A stretch of 64,000 nucleotides of DNA from positions 1 through 64,000 of the forward strand of contig NZ_JAUHJQ010000009.1 in the NCBI RefSeq assembly GCF_030412965.1. Direction: 5' to 3'. Made by a program: the position numbers and the translations under genes. Positions 32,374-40,404 of the stretch are shown piece after piece. The notes under the pieces were generated by a model. That model worked only from the letters and a program-made list of their open reading frames with translations. It was not told where the DNA came from and ran no database searches. Numbering within the stretch: position 1 is the stretch's first letter; each line of letters opens with the position of its first letter. This DNA is from Nocardioides oceani (GTDB lineage: Bacteria; Actinomycetota; Actinomycetes; Propionibacteriales; Nocardioidaceae).

Positions 32374-32840
32374 CCCTTGGCCCGCTCGGCCTGCGGGTAG
32401 CGGTCGACCCACGCCCAGAACCGCGCGTCGTGGCCGGCCTCGATCAGGTGCGCCAGCTCGTGGACCATCACGTAGTCGACGACCCACGACGGCATCCCCT
32501 GCAACCGCACGGACAGGCGGATCGAGCGGTCACCGGGCGTGCAGGAGCCCCACCGTGAGTTCTGGTTGTCGACCCAGCGCACCGACTCGGGCTCCGCGAT
32601 CCCGCCGAGGTACCGGTCACTGAGCACCTTCGCCCGCGCCAGCAGGTCGTCGTCGGAGGGGCGGCGGCGCTGCTCGGACCGCTCGAGCCGGGCGACCATC
32701 TTCTCCACCCAGTCCGCCTCCTCCGCGCGGGAGAGGCTGGCGGGGACGAGCACGACGATCCGCTCGCCGTCGCGGTACGCCGAGACGGTGCGGCGGCGCC
32801 GCTTCGAGCGGCGCACCTCCACGTCCGGGCGCACTCCCAT
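32304..32840 (-). CDS. YgjP-like zinc metallopeptidase
   Basis: A 178-residue protein with the YgjP/WLM domain. The zinc site is HELAHLIEAGHDARFW (about 127-142), with NSRWGSC upstream as in the family. Cytoplasmic. The 3' end overlaps the Nudix gene; it is followed on the opposite side by the PHP gene (9-base gap), in the same direction. Confidence 0.88.
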   Translation of the reverse strand: MGVRPDVEVRRSKRRRRTVSAYRDGERIVVLVPASLSRAEEADWVEKMVARLERSEQRRRPSDDDLLARAKVLSDRYLGGIAEPESVRWVDNQNSRWGSCTPGDRSIRLSVRLQGMPSWVVDYVMVHELAHLIEAGHDARFWAWVDRYPQAERAKGYLLGWSAAARVDPPSSMQDEVD

Positions 32841-32849
32841 GCGGGGAAC

Positions 32850-33926
32850 CTACTTCGTCGCCCACTCCAGGAGCCGGTCCTTCGGCCACGTGTTGACGAT
32901 GCGCTCGGGTCCGATGCCGGCCGCGGCGGCCCGCGCGGCGCCGTACCAGAGGAAGTCGAGCTGTCCCGGGGCGTGCGCGTCGCTGTCGATGGAGAAGACG
33001 CAGCCGATGTCGCGCGCCAGCTCGAGCAGCGCCGTCGGCGGGTCCCGCCGCTCGGGGCGGGAGTTGATCTCGACCGCGACGTCGTGCTCGGCGCAGGACT
33101 CGAAGACCGCCCGCGCGTCGAACTCCGACTGCGGGCGGGTGCCCCGGCCGCCGGTCACCAACCGGCCGGTGCAGTGCCCGAGCACGTTGACGTGGCGGTT
33201 GCGGGTGGCCGCGACCATCCGGCGGGTCATCGCGTCGCGCTCCATCCGCAGCTTGGAGTGCACGCTCGCGACGCGGACGTCGAGCCGGTCGAGCATCTCC
33301 TCGGTCTGGTCGAGCGCGCCGTCGTCGAGGATGTCGACCTCGATGCCCCTGAGCAGCGTGAACGACCCGCCGAGGTGGTCGTTGACCGCCTCGACCACGT
33401 CCAGCTGGCGGGCCAGGCGCTCGGCGCTGAGGCCGCGGGCGACCTTGAGCCGCGGCGAGTGGTCGGTGAGCACGAGGTAGTCGTGGCCCAGCTCCATGGC
33501 GGTGATCGCCATCTCCTCGATCGGCGAGCCGCCGTCGGACCAGTCGGAGTGGGAGTGGCAGTCGCCGCGCAGCGCGGCGTGCAGGTCGTGGGCGCCCTGC
33601 TCGTCGGGGGTGAGCGGTCCGGCGTGGGCCGCCTCGAGCTCGGCCAGCCGGCGGGGTGTCTCCCCGCGCACCGCCTCGGCGATCACCCGCCCCGACGACT
33701 TCCCCACCCCCGGGAGGTCGGTGAGCGTGCCGTCCTCGACCATCCGGGCGACCTCGTCGTCGGGCAGCGGCAGGATCGTCGCGGCCGCCCCGCGGTAGGC
33801 CTTCACCTTGTAGGTGTCCTCCCGCGCCCGCTCGAGCAGGAATGCGATCCGCCGCAGCGCCGCGACCGGCCCGGCGGCGTACGCCTCCGGCAGCTGGTCC
33901 CGCACCTGGTCCGGTACGTCGCCCAC
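32850..33926 (-). CDS. PHP-domain phosphoesterase with PolX-type N-terminus
   Basis: A 358-residue protein. The N-terminal 95 residues resemble the helix-hairpin-helix part of family X polymerases (LTDLPGVGKSSGRVI); the PHP metal-dependent phosphoesterase domain follows (GDCHSHSDWSDG, LTDHSPRL, HCTGR, SIDSDAHAPGQLD). The polymerase domain itself is absent. A DNA-repair nuclease or phosphatase role is likely. GTG 33926 has GGAGG five or six bases upstream. Confidence 0.85.
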   Translation of the reverse strand: MGDVPDQVRDQLPEAYAAGPVAALRRIAFLLERAREDTYKVKAYRGAAATILPLPDDEVARMVEDGTLTDLPGVGKSSGRVIAEAVRGETPRRLAELEAAHAGPLTPDEQGAHDLHAALRGDCHSHSDWSDGGSPIEEMAITAMELGHDYLVLTDHSPRLKVARGLSAERLARQLDVVEAVNDHLGGSFTLLRGIEVDILDDGALDQTEEMLDRLDVRVASVHSKLRMERDAMTRRMVAATRNRHVNVLGHCTGRLVTGGRGTRPQSEFDARAVFESCAEHDVAVEINSRPERRDPPTALLELARDIGCVFSIDSDAHAPGQLDFLWYGAARAAAAGIGPERIVNTWPKDRLLEWATK

Positions 33927-34121
33927 AGCCCACCTCCGTCCGAGTTTCTTCTCTCCACAGGCGGTGGAGACCGATCCGCGCTGGTCAGCCGCCCGCCGGC
34001 GCGCCGCCCGGGCGTGTCCTCCCCAGGCTCGTCCCGGTACCCGCCGCGTGTCGTCCACGGGTCCGACCCGCGTTCCACAGCTGTGTCCACAGGTCTGTCC
34101 ACAGGCTGAGGATCACGGGCG

Positions 34122-34151
34122 TTGACCCGGTCGGCGACCCGAACCTAGCGT
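34122..34151 (+). promoter_or_regulatory. Promoter-like site before a structured element
   Basis: TTGACC (34122-34127), 18 bases, TAGCGT (34146-34151). The predicted start near 34158 is the foot of the hairpin at 34162-34232. No open frame follows on the plus strand, so a small RNA may be made. Confidence 0.45.
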
Positions 34152-34157
34152 GGCCGG

Positions 34158-34236
34158 CAGCCGAGGCCCCCGGGTCCGGCGCACGAGGTCCGCAAGGGGA
34201 AGGCGGACGTCGGGTGCCGGCCGGGGGCCTCGCTGC
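34158..34236 (+). ncRNA. Candidate small structured RNA
   Basis: CGAGGCCCCCGG (34162-34173) and CCGGGGGCCTCG (34221-34232) pair perfectly over 12 bp and enclose a second hairpin, GTCCGC/GCGGAC (34188-34193 with 34203-34208), with the purine loop AAGGGGAAG. A promoter-like pair stands directly upstream. The loop recalls the SRP RNA tip, but the conserved AGCA side is missing, so it is not called SRP RNA. It could instead be the terminator of the minus-strand enoyl-CoA hydratase gene. It lies in the 335-base gap 33927-34261, which otherwise holds only TCCACAG repeats. Confidence 0.35.
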
Positions 34237-34261
34237 ACGTCACGGCGGGTGGGCGGCGGCG

Positions 34262-35056
34262 TCACTCCCCGGTGAAGACCGGCGTGCGCTTCTCGCGGCT
34301 GGCGCGGATGCCCTCCTGCAGGTCGGCGGTCGCCAGCGTGATCGGCTGGGCCATCGCCTCCCACTGCACGCACGCCTCGAAGTCGCGGTGCCCGCCGTCG
34401 AGCAGCGCGAGCTTGGTCAGCCGGCTCGCGATCGGGGCGGTGGCGGCGATGCCGCGGGCGGTCTCCATGACCTCCTCCTGGAAGGTCTCGCGCTCGATGA
34501 CCCGCGAGACCATGCCCATCGTGAGCGCCTCGTCGGCCTCGACGACCCGACCGGTCAGCAGCAGGTCGCGGGCGTGCGCCTCGCCGACGACGTTGGGCAG
34601 CAGGTAGGTGCCGGCCATGCCGGAGTGCATGCCGAGCTTGACGAACGGAGCACCGAGCTTGGCGCCCCGCGCGGCGTACCGGATGTCGCAGGCGAGCGCC
34701 AGGCACAGCCCCGCGCCGATCGCCGCGCCGTTGACCGCGGCGATCGTCGGCACCTCGAGCTTCCGGATGGACAGCCACGCGCGGTAGAACGCCATCATCC
34801 GGGTGCGCAGGTAGTCCACCGACGCGTCCGGCTCGCTGGCGATCCACCCGGTGTTGCCGCCGGAGCAGAAGGCGGTGCCGTCGCCGGTGACGACCACCGC
34901 GCGCACCGACCGGTCCGCGGCGAGCTCGTCGACCGCCCGCACCCAGGAGGCGGTCATCTCGTCCGACATCGCGTTGCGCATGTCGGGGTTGTCCAGGGTC
35001 AGGACGGCCACGCCGTCGTCGGTGCGGTCCAGTCGCAGGTGGGTGAGGTCAGCCAT
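34262..35056 (-). CDS. Enoyl-CoA hydratase/isomerase family protein
   Basis: A 264-residue crotonase-fold protein. It shows the CoA-binding and oxyanion-hole regions FCSGGNTG (about 63-70) and AAVNGAAIGAGLCLALACDIRY (split around residues 105-125). It probably hydrates an enoyl-CoA in fatty-acid or amino-acid breakdown; the substrate is unknown. ATG 35056. It stands alone, divergent from the DUF5679 gene. Confidence 0.88.
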   Translation of the reverse strand: MADLTHLRLDRTDDGVAVLTLDNPDMRNAMSDEMTASWVRAVDELAADRSVRAVVVTGDGTAFCSGGNTGWIASEPDASVDYLRTRMMAFYRAWLSIRKLEVPTIAAVNGAAIGAGLCLALACDIRYAARGAKLGAPFVKLGMHSGMAGTYLLPNVVGEAHARDLLLTGRVVEADEALTMGMVSRVIERETFQEEVMETARGIAATAPIASRLTKLALLDGGHRDFEACVQWEAMAQPITLATADLQEGIRASREKRTPVFTGE

Positions 35057-35224
35057 GGCGGCAGGCTACCGACGGGGGCGGCCGGGGCCGCGGAGCGCCT
35101 GCGGCGCTGGACCGGCCCGGTGCCGTAGGGTCGAGGCGGTCCGACGGCGCGAGCCGCGGGACCCCGGCGGGCTCCCCTGCATCCCGTCGCGACGACCCGA
35201 GTGAGACTAGGCAAGGAGGCCGTC

Positions 35225-35383
35225 ATGGCGGAGACCTGGAGCGGCGAGTTCTACTGCGTCAAGTGCAAGGAGAAGCGCGAGGCGGAGGGCGAGGTCAAGG
35301 TGAACGACAAGGGCACCCGCATGGCCAAGGCCGTCTGCCCCGTCTGCAGCACCAACCTCAACCGGATCCTCGGCAAGGCGTGA
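35225..35383 (+). CDS. DUF5679 small zinc-ribbon protein
   Basis: A 52-residue protein with two CxxC pairs (YCVKCKEK and CPVCSTNL), the layout of DUF5679, a family conserved in Actinobacteria. The start at 35225 is chosen because AAGGAGG stands upstream and the protein begins MAETWSGEF, the family start. It may bind nucleic acid like other tiny zinc ribbons. It lies in the gap downstream of a divergent promoter region (35057-35224). Confidence 0.85.
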   Translation: MAETWSGEFYCVKCKEKREAEGEVKVNDKGTRMAKAVCPVCSTNLNRILGKA

Positions 35384-35508
35384 GCTGAGCCGACCCCCCG
35401 CTGTCCTCCGGCGGCGTCCCCCTCGTGGGGGCGCCGCCGGACGCGTCTGTGGCCCGTGCCTGTGGACGAGCGCCCGCGCGGAGCCGCCCGCCGTGTGAGG
35501 CTGCCGGC

Positions 35509-36333
35509 ATGAGCCGCACGCTGCGCCCGGGACTGGTGGCGGTCCGCCGCGACGACGGTCACCTGCAGGTCGGTCTCGACCTGCCCCGGCGGGTGGTGCT
35601 GCCCGACTCCCCCGAGGTACGCCGCGTGCTCGCCGCGCTCGAGCAGGGCCGCCCACCCGAGCCCGACGCCGTCGGCCGCCGCGTCCTCGCCGCGCTCGAG
35701 GCCGCCGGGCTGCTCGTCGACCCCCACCCGCGACCCACCGCGACCACCCGGGCCGCCCGGGCGCGGCACGGGGACGACGCCGACCGACGGCTGGCGGCCC
35801 GGGCCGGGGCCACCGTCTCCCTCGACGCCCCGCCCGGCTGGGCCGACCAGGCCACCGCGCTGCTGGCCGCCGCGGGACTGACGACCACCCGGTCCGGTCC
35901 CGGGACCGTCCACCTGGCGATCGCCGGCGGCGTGCTGGCGCGCGACCGGGTCGACCCGTGCCTGCGCTCGGGCGTGCCGCACCTGGTCCTGGCCGGCCAG
36001 GACGGCGGGCTCGTCGTCGGACCGTTCGTGGTGCCGGGCGTCACCGGCTGCCTGCGCTGCGACGACGCCCGACGCGGGGAGTCCGACCCGCGCCGGCCCG
36101 TCGTCCTCGAGCAGCTCGCGCGGGTGCCCGCGCCGGCCCCCGATCCGGTGTGCCAGGCGCTCGCGCTCGCCTGGGCGGTGCGCGACGTGGTCGCCTGGGT
36201 CGAGGGCGACCGGCCCTCGACCTGGGGTGCGGCGTACGAGCTGGGTGGGGCGACGCCGGTCCGGGTGCCCGTCGACCGCCACCCGCACTGCGGCTGCGCC
36301 TGGGCCGACCTCGCCGGGCAGCGGGCGGGGTGA
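35509..36333 (+). CDS. TOMM leader-binding / ThiF-like stand-alone protein
   Basis: A 274-residue protein. Residues 1-70 resemble the peptide-binding winged-helix part of cyclodehydratases; the rest is a ThiF-like Rossmann region without an obvious ATP site, and with a zinc-type cysteine set (GCLRCDDARR at about 180, CGCAW near the end). Annotated relatives are called TOMM precursor leader peptide-binding proteins. No YcaO or precursor gene is visible near it, so its partner is unknown. Confidence 0.65.
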   Translation: MSRTLRPGLVAVRRDDGHLQVGLDLPRRVVLPDSPEVRRVLAALEQGRPPEPDAVGRRVLAALEAAGLLVDPHPRPTATTRAARARHGDDADRRLAARAGATVSLDAPPGWADQATALLAAAGLTTTRSGPGTVHLAIAGGVLARDRVDPCLRSGVPHLVLAGQDGGLVVGPFVVPGVTGCLRCDDARRGESDPRRPVVLEQLARVPAPAPDPVCQALALAWAVRDVVAWVEGDRPSTWGAAYELGGATPVRVPVDRHPHCGCAWADLAGQRAG

Positions 36334-36346
36334 CCGGGCGCGGGCC

Positions 36347-36526
36347 TCACCAGTGCTCGCTGTCGAGCTTCCCCTCCATCGCCCGCAGGTGCTCGCGCGA
36401 GCAGGTGTCGCAGTAGACGCGGGCGCGGCCGCGCTCGACGGCGGTCGTCCAGCTCAGGCTCCGAGCGGGGTCGGGCTCGGTGCGACCGCACCAGCCGCAC
36501 GTCCGAGGCGTCTCCGGGGTCTCCAC
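36347..36526 (-). CDS. Small zinc-ribbon protein
   Basis: A 59-residue protein (GTG 36526) with CGWCG and CDTCSREHL pairs that probably bind one zinc ion. Typical of small actinobacterial zinc-ribbon proteins. An upstream ATG (36577) overlaps the terminator hairpin and is less likely. The ribosome site is weak. Confidence 0.7.
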   Translation of the reverse strand: METPETPRTCGWCGRTEPDPARSLSWTTAVERGRARVYCDTCSREHLRAMEGKLDSEHW

Positions 36527-36565
36527 CCGTCCGAGGGTAGGCCGAGGACCCCCGGACGCCGAGGA

Positions 36566-36593
36566 GCCCGGCACCACTCTCGTGGTGCCGGGC
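36566..36593. terminator. Rho-independent terminator
   Basis: GCCCGGCACCAC and GTGGTGCCGGGC form a perfect 12-bp stem with the 4-base loop TCTC, followed by CCCTCCTT. It separates the whiB7 gene group (minus strand, ending at 36637) from the zinc-ribbon gene. Confidence 0.8.
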
Positions 36594-36636
36594 CCCTCCT
36601 TGCATCACCCGCGATCAGGGTGAGGTCGGGTCCGCG

Positions 36637-36801
36637 TCAGAGTGCACGGGCCAGGGCGAGGCGCGCCTGCTGCGCAGCCCGCTCGGCCTTGCGGCTCAGG
36701 CGGAGGGCACGGGCCAGCTCGTGGCCGCGGCGGGACTGTTGCGCCTCTCCCAGGCGCGCGGACATTTGTGCGCGGGCCAGGTTTTCGTGCATGAGATTCA
36801 T
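36637..36801 (-). CDS. Tandem 54-residue helical protein, copy 1
   Basis: A 54-residue, basic, Ala/Arg-rich helical protein containing ARAQMSARLGEAQQ and ending in LALARAL. It is a clear paralogue of the gene at 36864. ATG 36801 has GGAG seven bases upstream; an ATG ten codons further up (36831) is possible. The two genes follow whiB7 in the same direction and are probably co-transcribed. No known domain. Confidence 0.65.
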   Translation of the reverse strand: MNLMHENLARAQMSARLGEAQQSRRGHELARALRLSRKAERAAQQARLALARAL

Positions 36802-36863
36802 GTCGGTGCTCCGGGTGGTCTGGGTGGTCATGGGTGGTCGGTCCTTGCTGTGGTCAGGCGCGC

Positions 36864-37028
36864 TCAGAGCGCTCGGGCGAGGGCGGTCCGGGCCTGCTGC
36901 GCGGCCGTCTCGGCCTTGCGGTGCATCCGGATGGAGCGGGCCAGCTGGTGGGACCGGCGAGCCTGCTCCGCCTCTCCGAGGCGCGCACTCATCTGCGCGC
37001 GGGCGATGTCTACGTGGAGGTGGTTCAT
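36864..37028 (-). CDS. Tandem 54-residue helical protein, copy 2
   Basis: A 54-residue paralogue of copy 1, with ARAQMSARLGEAEQ and the same LARAL end. More than half of the residues are identical and there are no gaps. ATG 37028 has AAGGA upstream. It is 98 bases downstream of whiB7. The amphipathic helix and positive charge suggest binding to nucleic acid, ribosome or membrane; none is shown. Confidence 0.65.
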   Translation of the reverse strand: MNHLHVDIARAQMSARLGEAEQARRSHQLARSIRMHRKAETAAQQARTALARAL

Positions 37029-37126
37029 CGCGACGTCCTTGTCGTGAGTGAGGTGGTCGATGGGTGGGTGGTGCTGGGTCGTGCTGGTGGTGCGGGGTCG
37101 TGCCGGGTGCTGCGTCGGGCCACCGG

Positions 37127-37444
37127 TCAGGCGGCGTCGGTCTTGCGCGGACGGCCACGGGGCCGCTTGCGGGGGATCACCACTCCCTGGAGGAAGAGCT
37201 GTCCGCCCCAGACACCCCAGGGCTCCCGGCGGTCGAGTGCCCCGTCCAGGCACAGGTCCCGGACCGGGCACTCCTGGCAGAGGGCCTTGGCGTGCTCCAC
37301 GTCGGTGGGGGACTCGGCGAACCAGAGCTCCGGGTTGTTCACCCGGCAGGGCAGGAGCTCGTCGTCCACCTGGGCCGCCTGGTCGTGCAGGAGGCCGAGG
37401 GTGGGCTCCGCTGCAGGACTGCGGTCGAGAACGCTGATGGTCAT
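37127..37444 (-). CDS. whiB7: Transcription factor WhiB7
   Basis: A 105-residue Wbl protein. Four iron-sulfur Cys (33, 56, 59, 65), the GVWGG turn (77-81) and the AT-hook RPRGRPRK (94-101), which is the mark of WhiB7. It binds the principal sigma factor and AT-rich DNA upstream of -35 and activates intrinsic antibiotic-resistance genes under ribosome stress. GAGGAGGTG gives a strong ribosome site. Its position next to uvrD2 and mycoredoxin matches mycobacteria. A leader with upstream frame and terminator precedes it. Confidence 0.95.
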   Translation of the reverse strand: MTISVLDRSPAAEPTLGLLHDQAAQVDDELLPCRVNNPELWFAESPTDVEHAKALCQECPVRDLCLDGALDRREPWGVWGGQLFLQGVVIPRKRPRGRPRKTDAA

Positions 37445-37491
37445 GTTTCACCTCCTCGTTTTTCCTTGATCGCGGGTGCGGGAAATCAGAA

Positions 37492-37526
37492 AGGCCGCGG
37501 ATCCCGGGTGTCGGGTTCCGCGGCCT
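37492..37526 (-). terminator. Attenuator hairpin in the whiB7 leader
   Basis: AGGCCGCGGA and TCCGCGGCCT pair over 10 bp with a 15-base loop; on the minus strand TTCTGATTTCC follows. It lies between the upstream frame stop (37550) and whiB7. A smaller perfect hairpin, TGCTGAG-GGT-CTCAGCA (37539-37555), overlaps the upstream stop. This is the arrangement of a ribosome-controlled attenuator. Confidence 0.8.
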
Positions 37527-37549
37527 GGAGGCTGCCGGTGCTGAGGGTC

Positions 37550-37810
37550 TCAGCAGATCGGTGGTCTCCAGGCAGTGGTACCCGGGAAGTAGGCCAGGGT
37601 GCGGGCGGCGTCGCGCTTGCCGGCGAGGGCCGTGCCGATGACGGACGTGACGACGGAGTCCTCCCGCCGATCGCGCACGATGACCTCGGTGGCACCGGGA
37701 ACGACACCGGTGGCGCGGATCGAGGCTCGGATCGAGGCGTGGCCGCACGTGGGCATGGCGAAGCCGGACGGGGTCTGAGCCGTCGTCCACAGGTTCACGA
37801 TGCTGTTCAT
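37550..37810 (-). CDS. whiB7 leader open reading frame (uORF)
   Basis: An 86-residue frame with a very strong ribosome site (AAGGAGG, ATG 37810). The peptide has no recognised domain. Its stop lies at the foot of the leader hairpins. In mycobacteria a similar upstream frame makes whiB7 expression depend on ribosome stalling: when translation of the frame is disturbed the terminator does not form. The same role is inferred here. Confidence 0.7.
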   Translation of the reverse strand: MNSIVNLWTTAQTPSGFAMPTCGHASIRASIRATGVVPGATEVIVRDRREDSVVTSVIGTALAGKRDAARTLAYFPGTTAWRPPIC

Positions 37811-37880
37811 CTGGGCCACCTCCTTCGATGTGCGGGCGCCGGCCGTGTCAGGACCGTGGTGCGCGTTGACTGGTGACGGA

Positions 37881-37910
37881 AAAGTAGCGCCCCGCGTCGG
37901 TAAGGGGCAA
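37881..37910 (-). promoter_or_regulatory. whiB7 leader promoter with AT-rich box
   Basis: On the minus strand: an AT-rich stretch (GTAAATGG) directly before TTGCCC (-35, 37910-37905), 18 bases, then TACTTT (-10, 37886-37881). The AT-rich box just upstream of the -35 is the binding place of WhiB7, so autoregulation is likely. Predicted start near 37874, giving a leader of about 430 bases. Confidence 0.65.
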
Positions 37911-38017
37911 ACCATTTACTGGTCATTTCGCCGATTTCTTTTTCAAGCGTTCGGCGCGCAACCTCCGAGCCGGTTCGCGCGTGCCCCACGGGCTCCGCGC
38001 TGACCTGCACGAACGGC

Positions 38018-40039
38018 TCAGCCGACGAGCTCGAGCACGTCCTCGCCGTACTTCTCGACCTTGGACCGGCCTATACCACTGATCCGCAGCATCGCCTCGG
38101 GCGTGCGCGGCTTGTGCTCGGCGATGAGCTGGAGGGTGGCGTCGGTGAAGACGACGAACGCGGGCACCGACTCGGAGTCGGCGCGCTCCTTGCGCCATGT
38201 GCGGAGCCGCTCGAAGAGCTCCTCGTCGTACGACGCCGGGCAGTCGTGGCAGCGCCCGCGCTTCTTCTCCACCGCCGAGGTCAGCGGCTTGCCGCACTCG
38301 CGGCAGCCGGCGACCTTGCGGCGGCGCGGCTGGTCCTGGGCGCGCGAGTCCTCCGGCAGCAGCGGGTCGAGGAACCGCGAGGGCCGGCGCGACGCGCGGC
38401 CTCCGGGGTTGCGGGCCGCCGCCCAGGACAGCGCGAGGTCGAGCCGGGCCCGGGTCATGCCGACGTAGAGCAGCCGCCGCTCCTCCTCCACCGCCAGCGG
38501 GGTGTCGGCGTAGGTGATCGGCAGCGTCCCGTCCTGGAGTCCGCAGAGGAAGACCGAGTCCCACTCCAGGCCCTTGGCCGCGTGGAAGGTCGCCAGCGTG
38601 ACGCCCTCGGCGACCGGCGCGTGCTGCTCGGCCGCGCGGCGGTCGAGGTCGGCGACGAAGGCCTCGAGGTCTCCGCCGCCGGCCTCGAACTCGCTCGCCT
38701 GGTCGACGAGCGCCTGCCAGGACTCCCAACGGTCGCGGGTCTGGCCGCGCGCGGCCGGCGCCTCGGCGGTCCAGCCCATGCCGGCCAGGGTCGCGGTGAC
38801 GGTGTCGACGACGCCGACGCCCTCCCCGGAGCGGGCGGCGCCGCGGATCCGGGTCACCGCCTCGCGCACCTCGGGCCGGTCGAAGAAGCGGCCGGCGCCG
38901 CGGACGACGTACGGGATGCGGCGCGCGGACAGCGCCTCCTCGAACGACTCCGACTGGGCGTTGATCCGGAAGAGGATCGCGATCTCGCCGAGCGGTCGGC
39001 CGGCGTCGCGGAGCTTGAGGATGCGCGCGGCGACCTCCTCGGCCTCGGCCACCTCGTCGGGCCGTGGCTGGTAGGTCACCGGCGGGCCGGCCGGGCGCTG
39101 CGCGCGCAGGTCGACGCCCTGGCTGGGGGTCCCGGCCAGGAGGGTGTTGGCCGCGTCGACGACCTGCGGCGTCGAGCGGTAGTTGCGCACGAGCTCCACC
39201 GAGGTCGTCCCGGGGTAGCGCTGGGGGAAGTCGCGCAGGTAGTCGGCGTTGGCGCCGGCGAAGGAGTAGATCGTCTGCGCCGGGTCACCGACCACGCAGA
39301 TCTCGTCACGCCCGCCCAGCCACAGGTCGAGCAGCGCGGACTGCAGCGGTGAGACGTCCTGGAACTCGTCGACGACGAACCACTTGTACTGGCGGCGCAC
39401 CTGCGCCGCGACCCGCTCGTCCTCGGCGAGCATCCCGGCCGTCAGGAGCAGGACGTCCTCCATGTCCATCCGGCCGGCCTCGCGCTTGGCATCCTCGTAG
39501 CTGCCGAAGACGCGGCCCACCGTGCCGGGGTCCAGGTTGGTCACGCTGCGCCCGCGCTCCGGTGCGACCCGGGCGTAGTCGTCGGGGTGGACGTTGCTGA
39601 CCTTGGCCCACTCGACCTCGGAGGCGAGGTCGCGCAGGAGCGCCTGGTCGGCGGAGATCCGCTGGCGCCGGGCGGCGGAGGCGAGCAGGCCGATCTTGGA
39701 CTCGATCAGCTGGGGCAGCTCGGTGCCGTGGACGTGCGGCCAGAAGTACCGCAGCTGCCGCAGCGCCGCGGAGTGGAACGTCCGCGCCTGGACGCCGCCG
39801 GCGCCGAGCGTGCGGAGCCGGCCGCGCATCTCGCCGGCCGCGCGGGTGGTGAAGGTGACCGCCAGGACCTCGGTCGGCGCGTAGACGCCCGTCGCCACGC
39901 CGTGCGCGATCCGGTGCGTGATCGCCCTCGTCTTGCCCGTGCCCGCACCGGCCAGCACGCGGACCGGTCCGCGCAGCGCCTCGGCCACCCGGCGCTGCTC
40001 CGGGTCGAGCGCGGTGAGCAGGTCGTCGGGGCGGGTCAT
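38018..40039 (-). CDS. uvrD2: Superfamily I DNA helicase UvrD2
   Basis: A 673-residue helicase. Walker A GAGTGKT (31-37), the DEFQD motif and other SF1 motifs are present, followed by the tetra-cysteine motif (CRECG and CHDC, about 545-575) and a C-terminal HRDC domain, which together define UvrD2. It unwinds DNA 3' to 5' in repair. The ATG 40039 is divergent from the mycoredoxin gene; whiB7 follows downstream. Confidence 0.93.
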   Translation of the reverse strand: MTRPDDLLTALDPEQRRVAEALRGPVRVLAGAGTGKTRAITHRIAHGVATGVYAPTEVLAVTFTTRAAGEMRGRLRTLGAGGVQARTFHSAALRQLRYFWPHVHGTELPQLIESKIGLLASAARRQRISADQALLRDLASEVEWAKVSNVHPDDYARVAPERGRSVTNLDPGTVGRVFGSYEDAKREAGRMDMEDVLLLTAGMLAEDERVAAQVRRQYKWFVVDEFQDVSPLQSALLDLWLGGRDEICVVGDPAQTIYSFAGANADYLRDFPQRYPGTTSVELVRNYRSTPQVVDAANTLLAGTPSQGVDLRAQRPAGPPVTYQPRPDEVAEAEEVAARILKLRDAGRPLGEIAILFRINAQSESFEEALSARRIPYVVRGAGRFFDRPEVREAVTRIRGAARSGEGVGVVDTVTATLAGMGWTAEAPAARGQTRDRWESWQALVDQASEFEAGGGDLEAFVADLDRRAAEQHAPVAEGVTLATFHAAKGLEWDSVFLCGLQDGTLPITYADTPLAVEEERRLLYVGMTRARLDLALSWAAARNPGGRASRRPSRFLDPLLPEDSRAQDQPRRRKVAGCRECGKPLTSAVEKKRGRCHDCPASYDEELFERLRTWRKERADSESVPAFVVFTDATLQLIAEHKPRTPEAMLRISGIGRSKVEKYGEDVLELVG

Positions 40040-40116
40040 GCGGGGAACAACTCCTGGGAACCGGTGGTTGGATCGGTGACGGTTCCAGACCCTAGACGCC
40101 GGAGGCGACAGTCCAG

Positions 40117-40365
40117 ATGAGCGGCCAGTTCACGATGTACACGACCCCGTGGTGCGGCTACTGCCACCGGCTCAAGAGCCAGCTGGACCGCGAGGGCATC
40201 ACGTACGACGTCGTCGACATCGAGCAGGCGCCCGAGGCCGCGCAGATCGTCGAGTCGGCCAACAACGGCAACCAGACGGTGCCCACCCTCGTCTACTCCG
40301 ACGGCACCGCCCAGACCAACCCGTCGCTGGCCCAGGTCAAGGAGAAGCTCGCCGCGCTGGCCTGA
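40117..40365 (+). CDS. Mycoredoxin / glutaredoxin-like protein
   Basis: An 82-residue thioredoxin-fold protein with active-site CGYC (about 13-16) and the cis-Pro part TVPTLV. Mycoredoxins reduce mycothiol mixed disulfides. It matches the glutaredoxin-like gene Rv3198A beside uvrD2 in M. tuberculosis. ATG 40117; divergent from uvrD2 across 77 bases. Confidence 0.9.
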   Translation: MSGQFTMYTTPWCGYCHRLKSQLDREGITYDVVDIEQAPEAAQIVESANNGNQTVPTLVYSDGTAQTNPSLAQVKEKLAALA

Positions 40366-40404
40366 GTCGCGCCGGGCCTCCTGGGTCGCGGGGGTCCTGG
40401 CGGG

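Noticed and set aside
34158..34236. SRP (4.5S) RNA
   Set aside because: The loop AAGGGGAAG and AGGTCC look similar, but the invariant AGCA side of the SRP tip and the asymmetric loop are absent.
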